A stretch of DNA of 64,000 bases, taken from positions 6,924,501-6,988,500 of the forward strand of contig NC_060233.1 of assembly GCF_021155775.2 (NCBI RefSeq), given 5' to 3'. The notes below the pieces were generated by a model. That model was not told the DNA's origin and did no database searches. It worked only from the letters and a program-made list of their open reading frames with translations. Made by a program: the position numbers and the translations under genes. This DNA comes from Neodiprion pinetum (taxonomy: Eukaryota; Arthropoda; Insecta; Hymenoptera; Diprionidae). Shown here piece by piece: positions 51,181 to 63,355 of the stretch (positions within the stretch are counted from its first letter, which is position 1; every line of letters begins with the position of its first letter).

Positions 51181-52694
51181 TGAATCCCATATAAGGAGGA
51201 ATTTATGGATGAAAAGATTAAACAACGTCAGTATTGTGGTACTAGAAATGAATCTAAAACCAGTGAAATAAAAACTTCTATAACTGAAACATTCAAAATA
51301 ATTGTAGTCTGATGTTTTTATCCGGTTCCAATGTTTTCAGTTCAATTTCCTAGCTGACTAATATAAATTGTATTGTAATATATAACTAATGAAAAATGTA
51401 TTTTTTATTCGCTCCGCGGAAGACATGTGCCTGAATTTGTGAAAAGATTTTTTCAAACCAAATCTGGAAATCTCTGTAACGATGAAGATAATTATATAGA
51501 TTATATACATTGAAGTTTGTTGAGGGGGGAGGGAGTGAATTGCCTTATCGCATTCAACTCGGTGCGATATTTACACCTTTACAATCTGCATACCTGTAAT
51601 ATGAACGTGTGAGATAATTTATTACAGCGTTAAAAATTAATATCCGCGAATAAAAAAAGGAAAGCGTGATTCCGATGCGGGCGCGCAGATTACAAACCGG
51701 GCGGAAATATATTCGGGAATAATTCATACAGAAGCACTGATGTATAATTCGTCGATTACGTGCAGCGTTAGAATCTTTCTTCTTTTTTTTTTTTTTTTTC
51801 TCTCTTTTGTTCCGTGTTCTCTAAAAAAAAGTGTAATTTCACGGATCTCGAGAGTAATTATACGTATGTTTCAACAGAGATTTTGCGAAACATTTGGACT
51901 CTGTAAGGCAAATACGATAAAAAGAGAGAGAGAGAGAGAGAGAGAGAAAATAGAAAATAAACGTATCAGCAAATAATTGTTGCGATCAGACGCATACATA
52001 CAACAATACACGATATGATTGTTGCTTTTTTTTACATTATTTTTATTTCTTTTGTCTTTACATATCTCTCGAGCCTGAGATAAGCGAATGGAAAATCGAC
52101 AAATAGCAACGATGATAAGCTGCAGCGATGAAACGCGGCCTGCTCTACTTTTTGTGCAAGATTACAAGATCGACGTGTAAATATACAATGAATTTTAAAT
52201 AATAATGCGGTTGTGAATAATAACAAAATCACAGATGTACTCGTCAAATTTGTATACCTATACTTATATATCCAGATGTATAATAACGAGAAATTACCTC
52301 TTGTATTACAAACGGGTCGGTGTCCCTGAACTTTTGATCCCCTGTGATACAGAATACAATTTTCTCTCCGATGGGGAAAAGAGAGAGAGAGAGGGAGATA
52401 GAAAATTAAACGAGAGATCGAGTTTTCCTTGATCAATCAGCCGGGCATCTCTCTCCCTTTTTTCTCCCTCACGTCGGGTCGGTAAATCAATAAAGAAAAG
52501 AATTGCAACAGCGAATATACAACGGCAATCAACGTACCAAGGGCACGTCGTCAGAAAAGAGAAATAATCCCTCTACGTGTAATATTAGATTCTTTATTAA
52601 TCTGTACCTTGCGTATACGGCGTACTACAGTTGCACTTTCATAGCAACCTGCGGATAACGCAAAGAGTGCGAGGGAAATATAAATCGAGCATTT
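51181..52694. other. Upstream region or intron, no gene found
   Basis: AT-rich with a GA tract at about 51921-51948. No gene. Confidence 0.45.
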
Positions 52695-53140
52695 TTTCGA
52701 ACCTCCGGTAATTATAAATGCACATTTTTGTCAGTCATTGCACGTAGAATTGCGTAGGATTTGATAAAAGTGAAAGAGATTGACGGTTTACTCTGTCGGT
52801 AAGCACTTACTGTAGAACTCCCTTAAACCTTGTATACAAGGCGAGTATTCTTTCCGCGTTTTTTAAATCTACAAAAATTATAAATGAATAGTCTCTGTTA
52901 ATCATGGTAACAACGAACGAGAGTGAAATATTACTCTGTTGGTAAAAAACTGACCAAAGAACTCCCTCAAGCATCGGCTGTCTTAACAGATAAAGACTTT
53001 GTTACAAGTCGAGCATTCTATCCGTGAATTTCAAACCTCCAAAAATAACAAGTGGACAATTCTCTTCATCGTGGTAATAATGAAAACGAGTGAACTTTTA
53101 CTCTGTCGGTAAAAACTGACTAAATAACACCCTTAAACCT
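52695..53140 (+). repeat. Diverged tandem array, about three units of 143-167 bp
   Basis: TACTCTGTCGGTAA recurs at about 52789, 52932 and 53099 (once as CTCTGTTGGT), each followed by AACTCCCTYAA-like sequence. CGAGCATTCT-type blocks recur at about 52697, 52842 and 53019, each followed by CTCCAAAAATAA-like sequence. This is a minisatellite-like array with considerable divergence between units. Confidence 0.65.
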
Positions 53141-54224
53141 CGGTTGGATTTCAAATCGTAAGACGGAGACTTTACATCGACGGATTGCGGAAGGGCGCAG
53201 TAATCGGATACCTTAAATTTCTCCTCGGAAGGTCTACACAGGCATATTACATCGGTACCCTGGGGGGTTGGGGCGTCGTCGGACCTTCGTGATAATCAAG
53301 ATTGCGGAGCCGAGTGGCTCTACAAGCGTAACCTACTCCACGAGCCGGGTTCTTGGGGCACTACAACGCTGTAGGTTAAGGGTGCGGGAGGAAGAATCGG
53401 GGAGTAATATACGACTCGAAGAGGGAAACGAGGCCAGGTTTACTCGGTAACCGTGTCACCGGCTATCGATTCGACCCCAACCAACGCGGCGTAATCGCGG
53501 AAGGAATTCTAGACCCCGAAAGAGTGATTGCGATAAACATTCGTGTGTGTGTGTGTGTGTGTGTACGCGAGGCACGTTCCAAAAGTACAATCGGCGTAAA
53601 ATAAATTCGTCACCACTATCGCTTTTACACCGTCGTCGTCCAACCAGAGAAACTGTTCCAGTTATCGTTACTCAAAATTCAACGATGTTTTTCAATTTTT
53701 ATTTTCAAATGCCTGCATATTTTGTAGATATATTTCTACCGTAACCGGTAAACTATTTTCATTGATCTCCGTACAGGAATTGGTATGAAAATTATTCTAA
53801 TATACTATTTTTTGCTGTTAATTTGTGAAATTGTTGTAATTGAAAAAAGTAAAATTTCGTATATTGTATGCAAGTAGGTATAAGGTATAAGCTGTTTAGT
53901 GTTAGTGATTAGGCCTGATTAAAGTAACCGTATTTTTCGGTTACAGTGAACAATAGTAACAATTCATAGTTGAATGTACTGTGTTTAATAACAGTAACCT
54001 GAACGATTAAAGATTTCGTTTCGAATAGGTAACATCGACATGTTGGAAAATTTGTTTGACCGAAACAAAAATTCGTAACATCAAATCAAAAAGAATAGAA
54101 AATTTTTATCGAATTTTGAAGAGTAGGAGAAAAAGAATGATTGTTTTTCTTTTGTATTTAATCCTCCTATTGTCCTTCGTTGCGGAGAATTGCAACGCGT
54201 GCATAATTTGTTCCCGGTTACAAT
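53141..54224. other. Upstream region or intron, no gene found
   Basis: A (GT)n tract lies at about 53544-53563. No gene. Confidence 0.45.
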
Positions 54225-54770
54225 ACGCGAATGAAATTCCGAATTTCAAAAGCTCCGAAAGGGCCAGATTCCGAATTTCTTCGGCGGCGAAACTTGAAGG
54301 ATAAAAATCAAACTTTGAGGAAACATCAAGGTTTCAAATGGTTCTAAAATTGCGAAAATGAGAAAATTCAAAAATCTGAAACAACGAAATTCCGAGCGAT
54401 CGAAGATTTTCAGTTCCGTGAATTTCTGTCTCGTTGAAATTTCACCACTTCGATTTTTCCTTGTTTCAAATTTTCTGCTAACCCTGATTTTCGGTTTTTC
54501 TAATTTTTTTCACACCGACTCATCGAGTAAACTACGCAGTCCTGGTACATTTTGATTATCAGAATTTCACTCCATCGAAACTTTATTTTTCGTAACTTCG
54601 CTCTGTCCTAACTTAACTTTTCGAAATCTTTCATCTCGGAACTTTGTTTCTCGTTTCTTCAAAGTTCGCTCTCTTTACTTCAAGTTTCGCCACTCAAACG
54701 ATTGGAAATTAGGCGCTCTCGGAACATTTCAAATTCGGAACTTCAACTCCGCCCCCCCAAATGGTTCAAT
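54225..54770 (+). repeat. Long inverted-repeat element, TTGAAATTCCG family, full copy
   Basis: Same order of blocks as 34564-35173: ATGAAATTCCGAATTTCAAA, GGCGGCGAAACTTGAAGG, TTTCAGTTCCGTGAATTTC, CATCGAGTAAACTACGC, TTACTTCAAGTTTCGCCAC, then a G/C-rich right end. The arms are inverted repeats. Non-coding. Confidence 0.78.
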
Positions 54771-55500
54771 TAAATTTTTTCCCCTTCTTCTCGTCGAGGT
54801 AGTTTTTACCCAGCGGCGGCGGCCGCCTGCCAGAGTCAAGTCGTAGAAAATGAATGTGTAATGTAACGTAATGTAACGTAACGTAATGCAATGTATGTAT
54901 GCATGCGTGTATGTATAGAATAATAGGTGTGCAGGCACGACTCGGCCCGCGGTTAGCTTTCGTTTTCGCGCGCAGCCTACTTGTTAATCCGGTGAGTCAA
55001 TATAGTTGTATAACACTGGAACTGAGTGAGTTACGTAACCGTACCTACACCAATGCCTGCTTCATGGTTTCCCTCGCGACCCACTTGCCCACTAAACTAG
55101 ACACACATTTCTTATCCTCGCACATCCCTAGACTCCTCGTAGCTTCCACGTAGTGCGCAATTTTTACACTATTACGGTTACACCTCCACCTACACCTGGC
55201 GCGATAATTTATGAAAAATTTTTTGAAATTTTTCTTAAACAACGCACGGACGCGCTATCGCACAAAAGTAATTTGAAGAAAAAGTGAAAGTCCAAGTTTT
55301 CTAGATAAGCTTTCTGTCTAACGCGGTCAACTTTTGTCGAACAAATTTTCATCTTCTTCCGTTTATCGAAAACCATATTACTATAAATGATGGTTTCATC
55401 GACTCGTTTTTACGGCAAGGATTTTACAGCGAAGAAAAACTGCGGAACAATTCATTCGACCGTGTTCCGAATCGTTGTTCAAGTTTTAAAACTTGAATTA
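54771..55500. other. Upstream region or intron, no gene found
   Basis: A short tandem of ATGTAACGTA-like decamers lies at about 54856-54900. No gene. Confidence 0.5.
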
Positions 55501-55731
55501 CACTGAGAGAAATTTTTAGTTCCGGTTACCGCTCGGTCCTTGACTATTTTCATTTTTTATCGGAATCGAAAAATATAGTTCCGGGTAGAAAATGAAAATT
55601 AGTTTTATAGCTGTTGCCGGAAAGTCGTAGCTCGTTTTTCGTAATTCCAACAATATTCAAACACTTTTTTCAACGATACCTGTTTTACCGAATTCTTCTA
55701 GTTACTTTAACAAATGACATTTTTCTCAATG
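55501..55731 (-). mobile_element. Tc1/mariner-like MITE, CACTGAGA family, short copy
   Basis: Begins CACTGAGAGAAATTTTTAGT and ends CATTTTTCTCAATG, with TA on both sides (55499-55500, 55732-55733). At 231 bp it is in reverse orientation to the 41.1 kb copy and lacks the middle of that copy. Non-coding. Confidence 0.82.
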
Positions 55732-56906
55732 TAATTATTTCTCCCCTTGTAATCGATATGTTTTGCAAATTTCATTTGCTCTTTTTTTTTTCTTCACTCG
55801 CACATTCCTTCACATTAGTACACATTTACCGTACACAACGCAATAAATGTTAACAAGGATATTCAAATTTTTACGATTTTCAAAGAATTCGAGATTCGCG
55901 AAATTGTTGCCTTTCATCTTTTCCGCGCCACGGTCATAATTATTGTAATTCTTGTTGCCGTTACTGTTACAATTCCTGTTGTTCCCACAGTCAATATACT
56001 TCGTAAGTTTCACTTTCCGTAACAATGTTAAACAAGATTTCAATGTCGGATTACAGCACATCCGTAATAAGGGATATGTAACACGTAACATTGAAGCACA
56101 CAGCTTCTGTATCCTGGAAAATTGCACAACCATATACATATAACATAGGCGGGGTCCGAGGATTCGTTATTTCGCAAGAAGGGGCGTCGATCGAGCGAAC
56201 CAAATACTAAATATAACCGGGTTAAAAGGCTGCTTTTGAGGGCAGGCAGCGCGTTTCTTACACAAACATAGACGTACGATGGTTATACGTATACGCGTAT
56301 ATTATAGGTATAACGTATTATTATCCATGAAGTGTTATAGCCACGTGCAGGTAAAATTGCATCGGTGAAATCTTCGCCCTTTCGATTATTATCATAGTTT
56401 TTACTATAACTGTTATTATTGTTATGCTCGTTGCTGTTATACACGATTTTCTATCTCTTTTTTTATACATAGGATTATAATTAAGTTATTCTCGGCAGCA
56501 GCTCGGCGTGCCCTTGCCGAGAAGGTTTCAATATTCATTATAATATCGTCTACCAGCTATATTGTACGCGACGAGTCATTGAGAATTAATTTTTCGATAA
56601 TTTTGTCAACAAGATTTTTCTTCGCGAAACAACGCACGGGTACTCGGTTTGGAAAAAAAAAAAAAAAAACAAAAAACAAAAAACTCTTCGTCTTCAAATA
56701 ATGTCGTTCAATTCTCGAGATTCGATTTCAAAACGTAATCAAACGCAATTTTCACCAAAAGATTTGGAAGAATTTAACGGAAAGTTTTTTTTTTTTTTTT
56801 TGTTTTTTTAAATATCTTTCATTTCAAATTCATATCTACGACACAGCGTTGGAGAAAAAATTACGTCTGGAAAAAATGTTGACGAAACTTTTGAAAACAC
56901 TTTTTT
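55732..56906. other. Upstream region or intron, no gene found
   Basis: AT-rich with A/T runs near 56653-56668 and 56786-56802. No gene. Confidence 0.45.
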
Positions 56907-57220
56907 TTGCAGGGACGGGGTTGAAATTCCGGAATTTTTTGATGGCGAAATTTGAAGGATAGAAATGAAACTTTGACATAACATCAAAGTTTCCAATGGT
57001 GCGAAACCCGACGCTCGAAGTTCCGGGAGTGCGAAAATTTACAAATTTTCAAATCTGGAACATCGAAATTCCGAAACGATCGAAGTTTTTCAGTTCCGTG
57101 AATTTGTGACTCGGTAAAATTTCACCGCTTTGATCATTCTTCGTTTTGGATTCTCGATACTTTTACATCCGGAATCCTGTTCATTCCGATTTTCCGATGC
57201 CGTTTCTCGAAAATTAAACA
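56907..57220 (+). repeat. TTGAAATTCCG family, left half
   Basis: Starts CAGGGACGGGGTTGAAATTC, then the usual arm and TTTCAGTTCCGTGAATTTGT. The right arm is missing. The clean G-rich start helps define the family's terminus. Confidence 0.75.
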
Positions 57221-57341
57221 ATACAACGTAATGCAATATTTATTTGCTATAGATTATAACACGTGTAACCATACAGGTGAGGTGCGTTTAATAATCCATA
57301 TTCAACATATCCATAGTTACGTACACACGTGTCACGTCTAC

Positions 57342-57375
<34 letters not shown>

Positions 57376-59098
57376 ATAAATTTTATATCTATCTATATAT
57401 ATATATATATATAACGTGTTACAATTGGAATTTACACCCGCGAGTGTATTACAAATTCACAGCTTTGCCTCATACACCGGTAATTTAACTTTATGCGTTA
57501 CGTGTTCTACTTAAAAAGCACGATACATGTACGCGCCTGTGTTACACGCGCAAAGACAAACACAAACGCAAACACTGTACGATCGACAATCGTAATTACC
57601 CACATTTCTCTGTATAACGCAAAAGGCAAAGCGTCTACGCGTGCGTGCGTGCGTGCGTGTGTATGTATAATACGTATTCGTATGCGTGTAGAATTTACAT
57701 CGTAGAGACCTCGAAGTCGCTGTTAAGGTGCCCCGAAAACCTTGACAATATCAAAACGGAAGATGTGCGATGCGTAACCCGTGGTGAGAACGAAAAGTAA
57801 AAAATTGAATTAAAAAAAAAAACAAAAAAATACAATTAAAGCTCGATATACGTAATATAAATGTATTACAACGCTGAATTTCCCATTTCTCACCGTTTCC
57901 GGTATAATTATTTATTTATTTTTTTTTTCTTCACACCCGCTTCTACGTACCTTCTAAAGCTTATTTGTTATTTTCCACGTGTAGTAGGTATATATTATAC
58001 ATATCATTTCCTTGTTTTCCTGTGTTTTCAACAACGTTTCGACGATAAGGTTTCGGTTGGATCGCCGCAACTATCAGCTCAGGTGTAATCGGCTTGCATG
58101 CGGTTTGGTCGAGTAAGTATACGATATGCATATGCATACATGTATACAATATACATTCCTATGTAACAATGTTAAAAAATAAAGGAAACCGTGAAAAACA
58201 GATGGAGGGGGATATATATATATTTATATATACATAGAAGTGCGTCTTTTTGGGTCAGATAAATAAAAATTCACTCGCGCTACAAGTATCATTGGTAGAT
58301 ACGTAATATAATTATGTATTAATAAAACTACGCCAGGCGTACATCTCTTATTCAATGAATCAGACCAGCAGTGAGAGTAAATAGCCAGAATCACGTTTCG
58401 TGTATCATAACATTGTGATTAATTGAAATCAATTTCCTTCTTATCCCAGAATGTCCGTAGATGATAAAAATTTGTTCGAAAAATGGAAGAAAATATATAT
58501 ATATATATATACAATAATAATAATAAAAATGCCGTTCTACATATTGGAATATATACGCGTATAATAATATTATGTGTATATATATATATATAAATACGTA
58601 CAATAAACGCTGTTCAACACATTTGACCCACATTGAATATTTACTTTTATTGGAAATGCGATAACGTGTATGTTTGACACATATATTACTTTCACGATTG
58701 TTATTATACCGATTGTCTCTCGTTTTAATACGATACATTGTACGTTATTATTATTGTTATTATTATTATGATTAAAAGGAACGGACCTCCGGGTTCGAAT
58801 GTTAATAAAATTGATAACCGTTAATTCGAATCAGTTATATTCAGGCCTATGTATGTACTAACAGGTCGAAGAGTTCAAATGCAACCGCATGATGTAATAT
58901 CGATAGACAGTTTTGTTTAAACATTATTTCAAACAGAAAGTAATCTATCCGGACTCGGTATAAATGCGTTAATAAGTAAATACTACATAGTTACTATTTT
59001 GCAAAATAGTTTCTCGTGTATAATTCCAACCTGTAATATTTCACCCATTATATTTAAAATATTGTGTAACGATGTATAAAAACATGGCGAATTACTTA
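57221..59098. other. Upstream region or intron, no gene found
   Basis: TA tracts lie at about 57342-57366 and 57398-57414, and GCGT repeats at about 57640-57660. An RORE match (minus-strand AATGTGGGTCA, 58624-58634) and a weaker one (58242-58257) are present. No gene. Confidence 0.45.
58624..58634 (-). promoter_or_regulatory. RORE consensus match
   Basis: AATGTGGGTCA on the minus strand fits WAWNTRGGTCA. Isolated from the main cluster, so it may be chance. Confidence 0.25.
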
Positions 59099-59382
59099 CG
59101 ACAGAATGGTCAGTAGTCTGTTACAATTTAACGCGCACGCGTGACAATTCGAGAGGAGTTGTTTGCCAGGGTGACCAACCGTCGTTAATTTAAAAGACAG
59201 TTCGCCCTGACGTATCTAACCTGAAAAACTTTCACAGTTATCGATGTTTAATACAAATGCCGGTAACAAGTGTCAAAATTTTTGAGGTTACGTTCAGGAC
59301 GGTTGGTCACCCTGGCAATCAACTGCTTTCAGATTACAGCGCGTGCGCATTTAATTGTAACAGACAACGGACCATTCTGTCG
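59099..59382. mobile_element. PIF/Harbinger-like MITE with TTA target duplication
   Basis: Long imperfect inverted arms (about 100 bp each) start CGACAGAATGGTC and include CTGTTACAATTTAA and CCAGGGTGACCAACCGTC. TTA flanks both ends (59096-59098, 59383-59385). A 3-bp TTA duplication is characteristic of PIF/Harbinger. 284 bp, non-coding. Confidence 0.8.
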
Positions 59383-62323
59383 TTAGCAGTTCATTCCGTA
59401 TAGTTACGAATAAATTTCACTTAAACTTTGAATATAGTACAATCGCAAGAAATTACATGTACAAAAAATCCACATCATCAAACCAGACGATCCGGACAAA
59501 TTGCACTTCCTCTGAATGGAAGAAAAGTCAATTTTCGAGGGTGTGCATTTCGTCGAGATTGCATCGTAGGATGATGTGTAATTTTTTTCTCAGATAGTAT
59601 CATTAATTCCCGCTAAAACCTCGCAGTTACATATTTTTCTAAACATTCTTACTTTTGCAATAAAATACATACTGAAAAATTTGTCCGAAACACGTGTGTT
59701 TCAAATATGGAACTCCACCCTGTTATCGGTACGGGTTTAGTGTCAAGATAAAAATCTGAAAAAATGAGGCAATTGTTTTTCAATTATTTGAAGAATATTT
59801 CAGAGATATTCGTTAAAAAATTCGTCAACGCCCTCATATATAAATACACTGCAATTTTACTGCTTCTCCTTACTCACTCTCCGTACATTATACACTACGC
59901 GTATGCACGTAGTTACGTATTATACATATATATTACAGCGAAAAGGTAAACCTCCTTCTGACACGGAGCTTTTTTTTTATTAGCCCAAGTATTGAGATTA
60001 AGTATATTCAATACCGAGTGTGCCATGACACACTAACCAAGTGGTCGAGACCTACTTACAGCTACTGGGTGACCTCCGTCAAAATGAATGGGGTTGCTTG
60101 CTAGTCTGTATCTCTCTCTCTCTCTCTCTCTGTATATATATAAATATCTATATATAGACCGATACGCAAGTATTTAATATACATTATACACACATCAAGG
60201 TGCACCGCATGTAATCTCTATTTTACGAGGAAAATAAATTATGCAATTACATTGTACACTCGCACACACACATACCGTATAAACATATGAATGTGTATGA
60301 CACGAGCAACTCGTTAGCCGCAGGTGTATACGACTTAATGATACGCAACGCAGACTGACGCGTTACATGTATACACATGTATGCATATATTTATATGGGC
60401 AAGTATACGTATACACGTACGATAAATGCGCGAAGAATGATCATGATACATATGCTGTTGGCTTCAAACGCGTTTCGCAACTTGTATCGCGGCGGCTGAG
60501 GAACCAGGCTAATAAAAATATATCGTGATCACTACCGTAACAGCCAGAGAAATATATCCTGTGTATGTATGCCATGTATATATAAATATTTATATATATA
60601 TAAATACATACGAATACGAATAGTGTGAAAATCAAGTCTGGATGATGGATAATATTATGCGTAACGTGTATTATATTTAAGTAATTTGTGACATGTAATA
60701 TACGCTTGATTATCGATTCATGCGGGAAAAAAAAAATCACTACGAGATGAAGAACGAATACGTATTAAATCGCGAATTATGCGAGTACGTTTGTCGGTTT
60801 TTTGTTTGTTTTTTTTTTTTTTATATCCCGCGATTGAGAGACGATATTCCGATCCAATCGATCTGGAAGTTTGCTTTATTACCGATTTTTTGCTTCAAAA
60901 GGAATTAGATAAACGGCGAAACTGGCAAGCGAATGACAATTATTTGTATACCGTAGGATACGCGTGACAATCAATTGCTGATAAATCGATTGTGAAAGAT
61001 AATCCATCTGTCGAATGATCAACGATGCAGCGCGGATTGATACGAACGGTGGGCATCGATTGGCTGGAGTGTAATATATTTATATATATATATGCATACG
61101 TGTGTGTGTGTGTGTGTGTAACGTGAAGTTGAAACGAGGGCAGAATAAACGGGGCATCAAAATACTATGCAACAACTTTTGATACGTTGCCGTTTATGCG
61201 GCTGTCTAATTATCGGACAGTTAAAAAAGGCTCCAAGTGCCATTTTATTTTCGAAAAAGAAAAAAAAAAAAAAGAAGGAAAAAAAAATCCAAGGACAAAT
61301 TCAAGCTACAAATAATAACAGTCAGATCAAAAATGATTTTTAGGGAAAGATTTACATTTTCCTGCATATACAGCAGCGTGTCATTTTTTACAAGAAACAC
61401 GTAAATGAATGATAGCATGCTATTGTATTACAGGTATTAAGTAGGTATAATATTATGTCCGTTAGGCGTTGCTTTTTTTTTTTTTTTACAATAAATCGCA
61501 TCTCAGACCGGTCTTTAAATCGTGGGCAGTGGTGAAGTTTGTTATTACATACATATTGTAAAATCTCGAGGGAACGCGAGTATTATTACAGACGGCCGGA
61601 CATCCGCGATCATCGCACAGTTTTACGAATCTCGTGAAAAAAAGCCCCTTGCGTCAGATAGTAAAAATTCAACCGAGGTTGGTAGAAATCCTTTCCAAAT
61701 ATTTTAGATCTAATGGGTGTGTAGCAAATTCCGGCTAAAGTGATTCAAGCCTGGGAGACACGAAAAACCCTACATGTATGAGAAAATAAGAAAAAAAAAA
61801 ATAAAAAAACAAAATTAAAAAAATAGAATCATTTATCTAAATATGGCGGAAGGTAAGACGACGAAATAGGAATTTAAAATTTGGAAGATAAAGAATACTA
61901 TCGTAGTGTAAGAAAAAAATCGGTCAACGTGAATTTTGAATCCGAGTTCTAGTTGTCAAATTTGGATTTCTTTCGCGTAACTCTAACAGAGGAAAAGAAA
62001 AAAATCATTTCATTAAAACAAAGTTTGCTCCTCGTTTCAACGTTCTGCTACCTGCTGCTTACGTCTATCAACCAAAAACTTATTTATCAACGTTAAAAAA
62101 GACAAAAGTAAACTTTACAATACAACCTAATTATTTAAATAAAACCTCAAAAAAACCAAGAAAACAAACTTTTTCCAGACCTCGCGTTATCCCAAATTAT
62201 TCCAGGCAAATAAATATAATAGCCGTGCAATGAAAGGTTAGTTGAAGTTCCAGAATCCACGACTAATCAAAAGATGGGGTGAGACAAGGGTGTGTAATCC
62301 AAGTATAATACAAGGTGTTACAC

Positions 62324-62354
<31 letters not shown>

Positions 62355-62700
62355 CAACAACAATGAATAATGAATAATAACGATAATAATTTCACGACAA
62401 TTTTACCACAGTAGGTAAAAAGAAACATGTACGCACAGATGTATATGCAGCGAGTAAGTCCGAGCATTAGCTAATCATCATAATGAACACAGAGACGTAT
62501 GGTAAGTACAGTAAGATAAATACACACGTGTAAACACGCATCTAGAGATACACGGACAGGGATTCTTACGCAAACTAGCGAAAGTAGGCGACGTATCGCG
62601 GCTTGAAATACGGTATACCTATATATAGGATGAAATAATACGCGAACGTGTGTGGTTGCACGGAGACGTTGCGAAACGCGTCCCGCCGAAAGCGAGAACG
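59383..62700. other. Upstream region or intron, no gene found
   Basis: AT-rich. Contains a TC tract (about 60112-60131), a GT tract (about 61099-61120), an AAT run (about 62323-62350) and A runs. No gene. Confidence 0.5.
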
Positions 62701-62704
62701 GCCG

Positions 62705-62707
<3 letters not shown>

Positions 62708-62738
<31 letters not shown>
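62708..62738. repeat. (TC)n microsatellite
   Basis: About 15 TC units. Confidence 0.95.
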
Positions 62739-62742
<4 letters not shown>

Positions 62743-63119
62743 CCTCTCTCACTCACTCTCACTCTCTATCCCATGGCATATGATATACGTGATACGCGAG
62801 GCCTGTAATTTGCGCTCTCTTCGAAGAAATCCGCGCGAGTTTCATCTTTTCGTACGGTATAAGGATGAATGGACGTCTGGACGAAAAGTTGGGTAGAAGG
62901 AGAGGGGTGACGGAAAAAAAAAAAAAAAAAAATAATAAGTTTCGAAAATCCCAAGCAAATGTGTATGATGTTTGATAATGCGTTCGACCCTCGCCGTTGT
63001 TTCCCTTTAAAAGAAAAAAACGACAAAAGTAATTCTGCAATCGTTCCAAGCTCTGAAAGAGAATTCTGAATTTTTTCTTTTTTTTTTTTTTTTCAAATTT
63101 TTGTAAAGTTTGTAAAATA

Positions 63120-63355
63120 CTTTTTAAACTGATTTTTGAAAGGACGTTTTTTAAAATTCCAAGCACAATTCTCAGAAACTGTATCTTCTGTCCCAAAAAT
63201 TTTCAGATTTTTTTCATTTTTCATTGTAGCACTCGCAATTTTGTTTTTTAACAAAACATGTTTCAACGGTCCGAAGATTCCCTAAAAATTCTCAAAACTT
63301 TTATTGTTCGCTTGGAACAATTTTAGGCCGGTTCCGTTATGGAGCGATTTTTGTC
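63120..63355 (+). repeat. Fragment related to the 19.9-20.7 kb inverted-repeat element
   Basis: Shares GATTTTTGAAA, then ACATTGTTCAAACG-like, AAAAATTCTCAAAACTT and TTTAGGCCGGTTYCGT-like blocks in order with 20085-20330. Ends are missing. Confidence 0.6.

Noticed and set aside
58786..58800. GGGTTCGAAT resembling a tRNA T-arm
   Set aside because: No matching acceptor stem, D-arm or anticodon arm in range.
59166..59315. Separate hAT element with CAGGGTGACC ends
   Set aside because: The inverted repeat extends well beyond these ends to TTA-flanked termini, and no 8-bp duplication flanks them.
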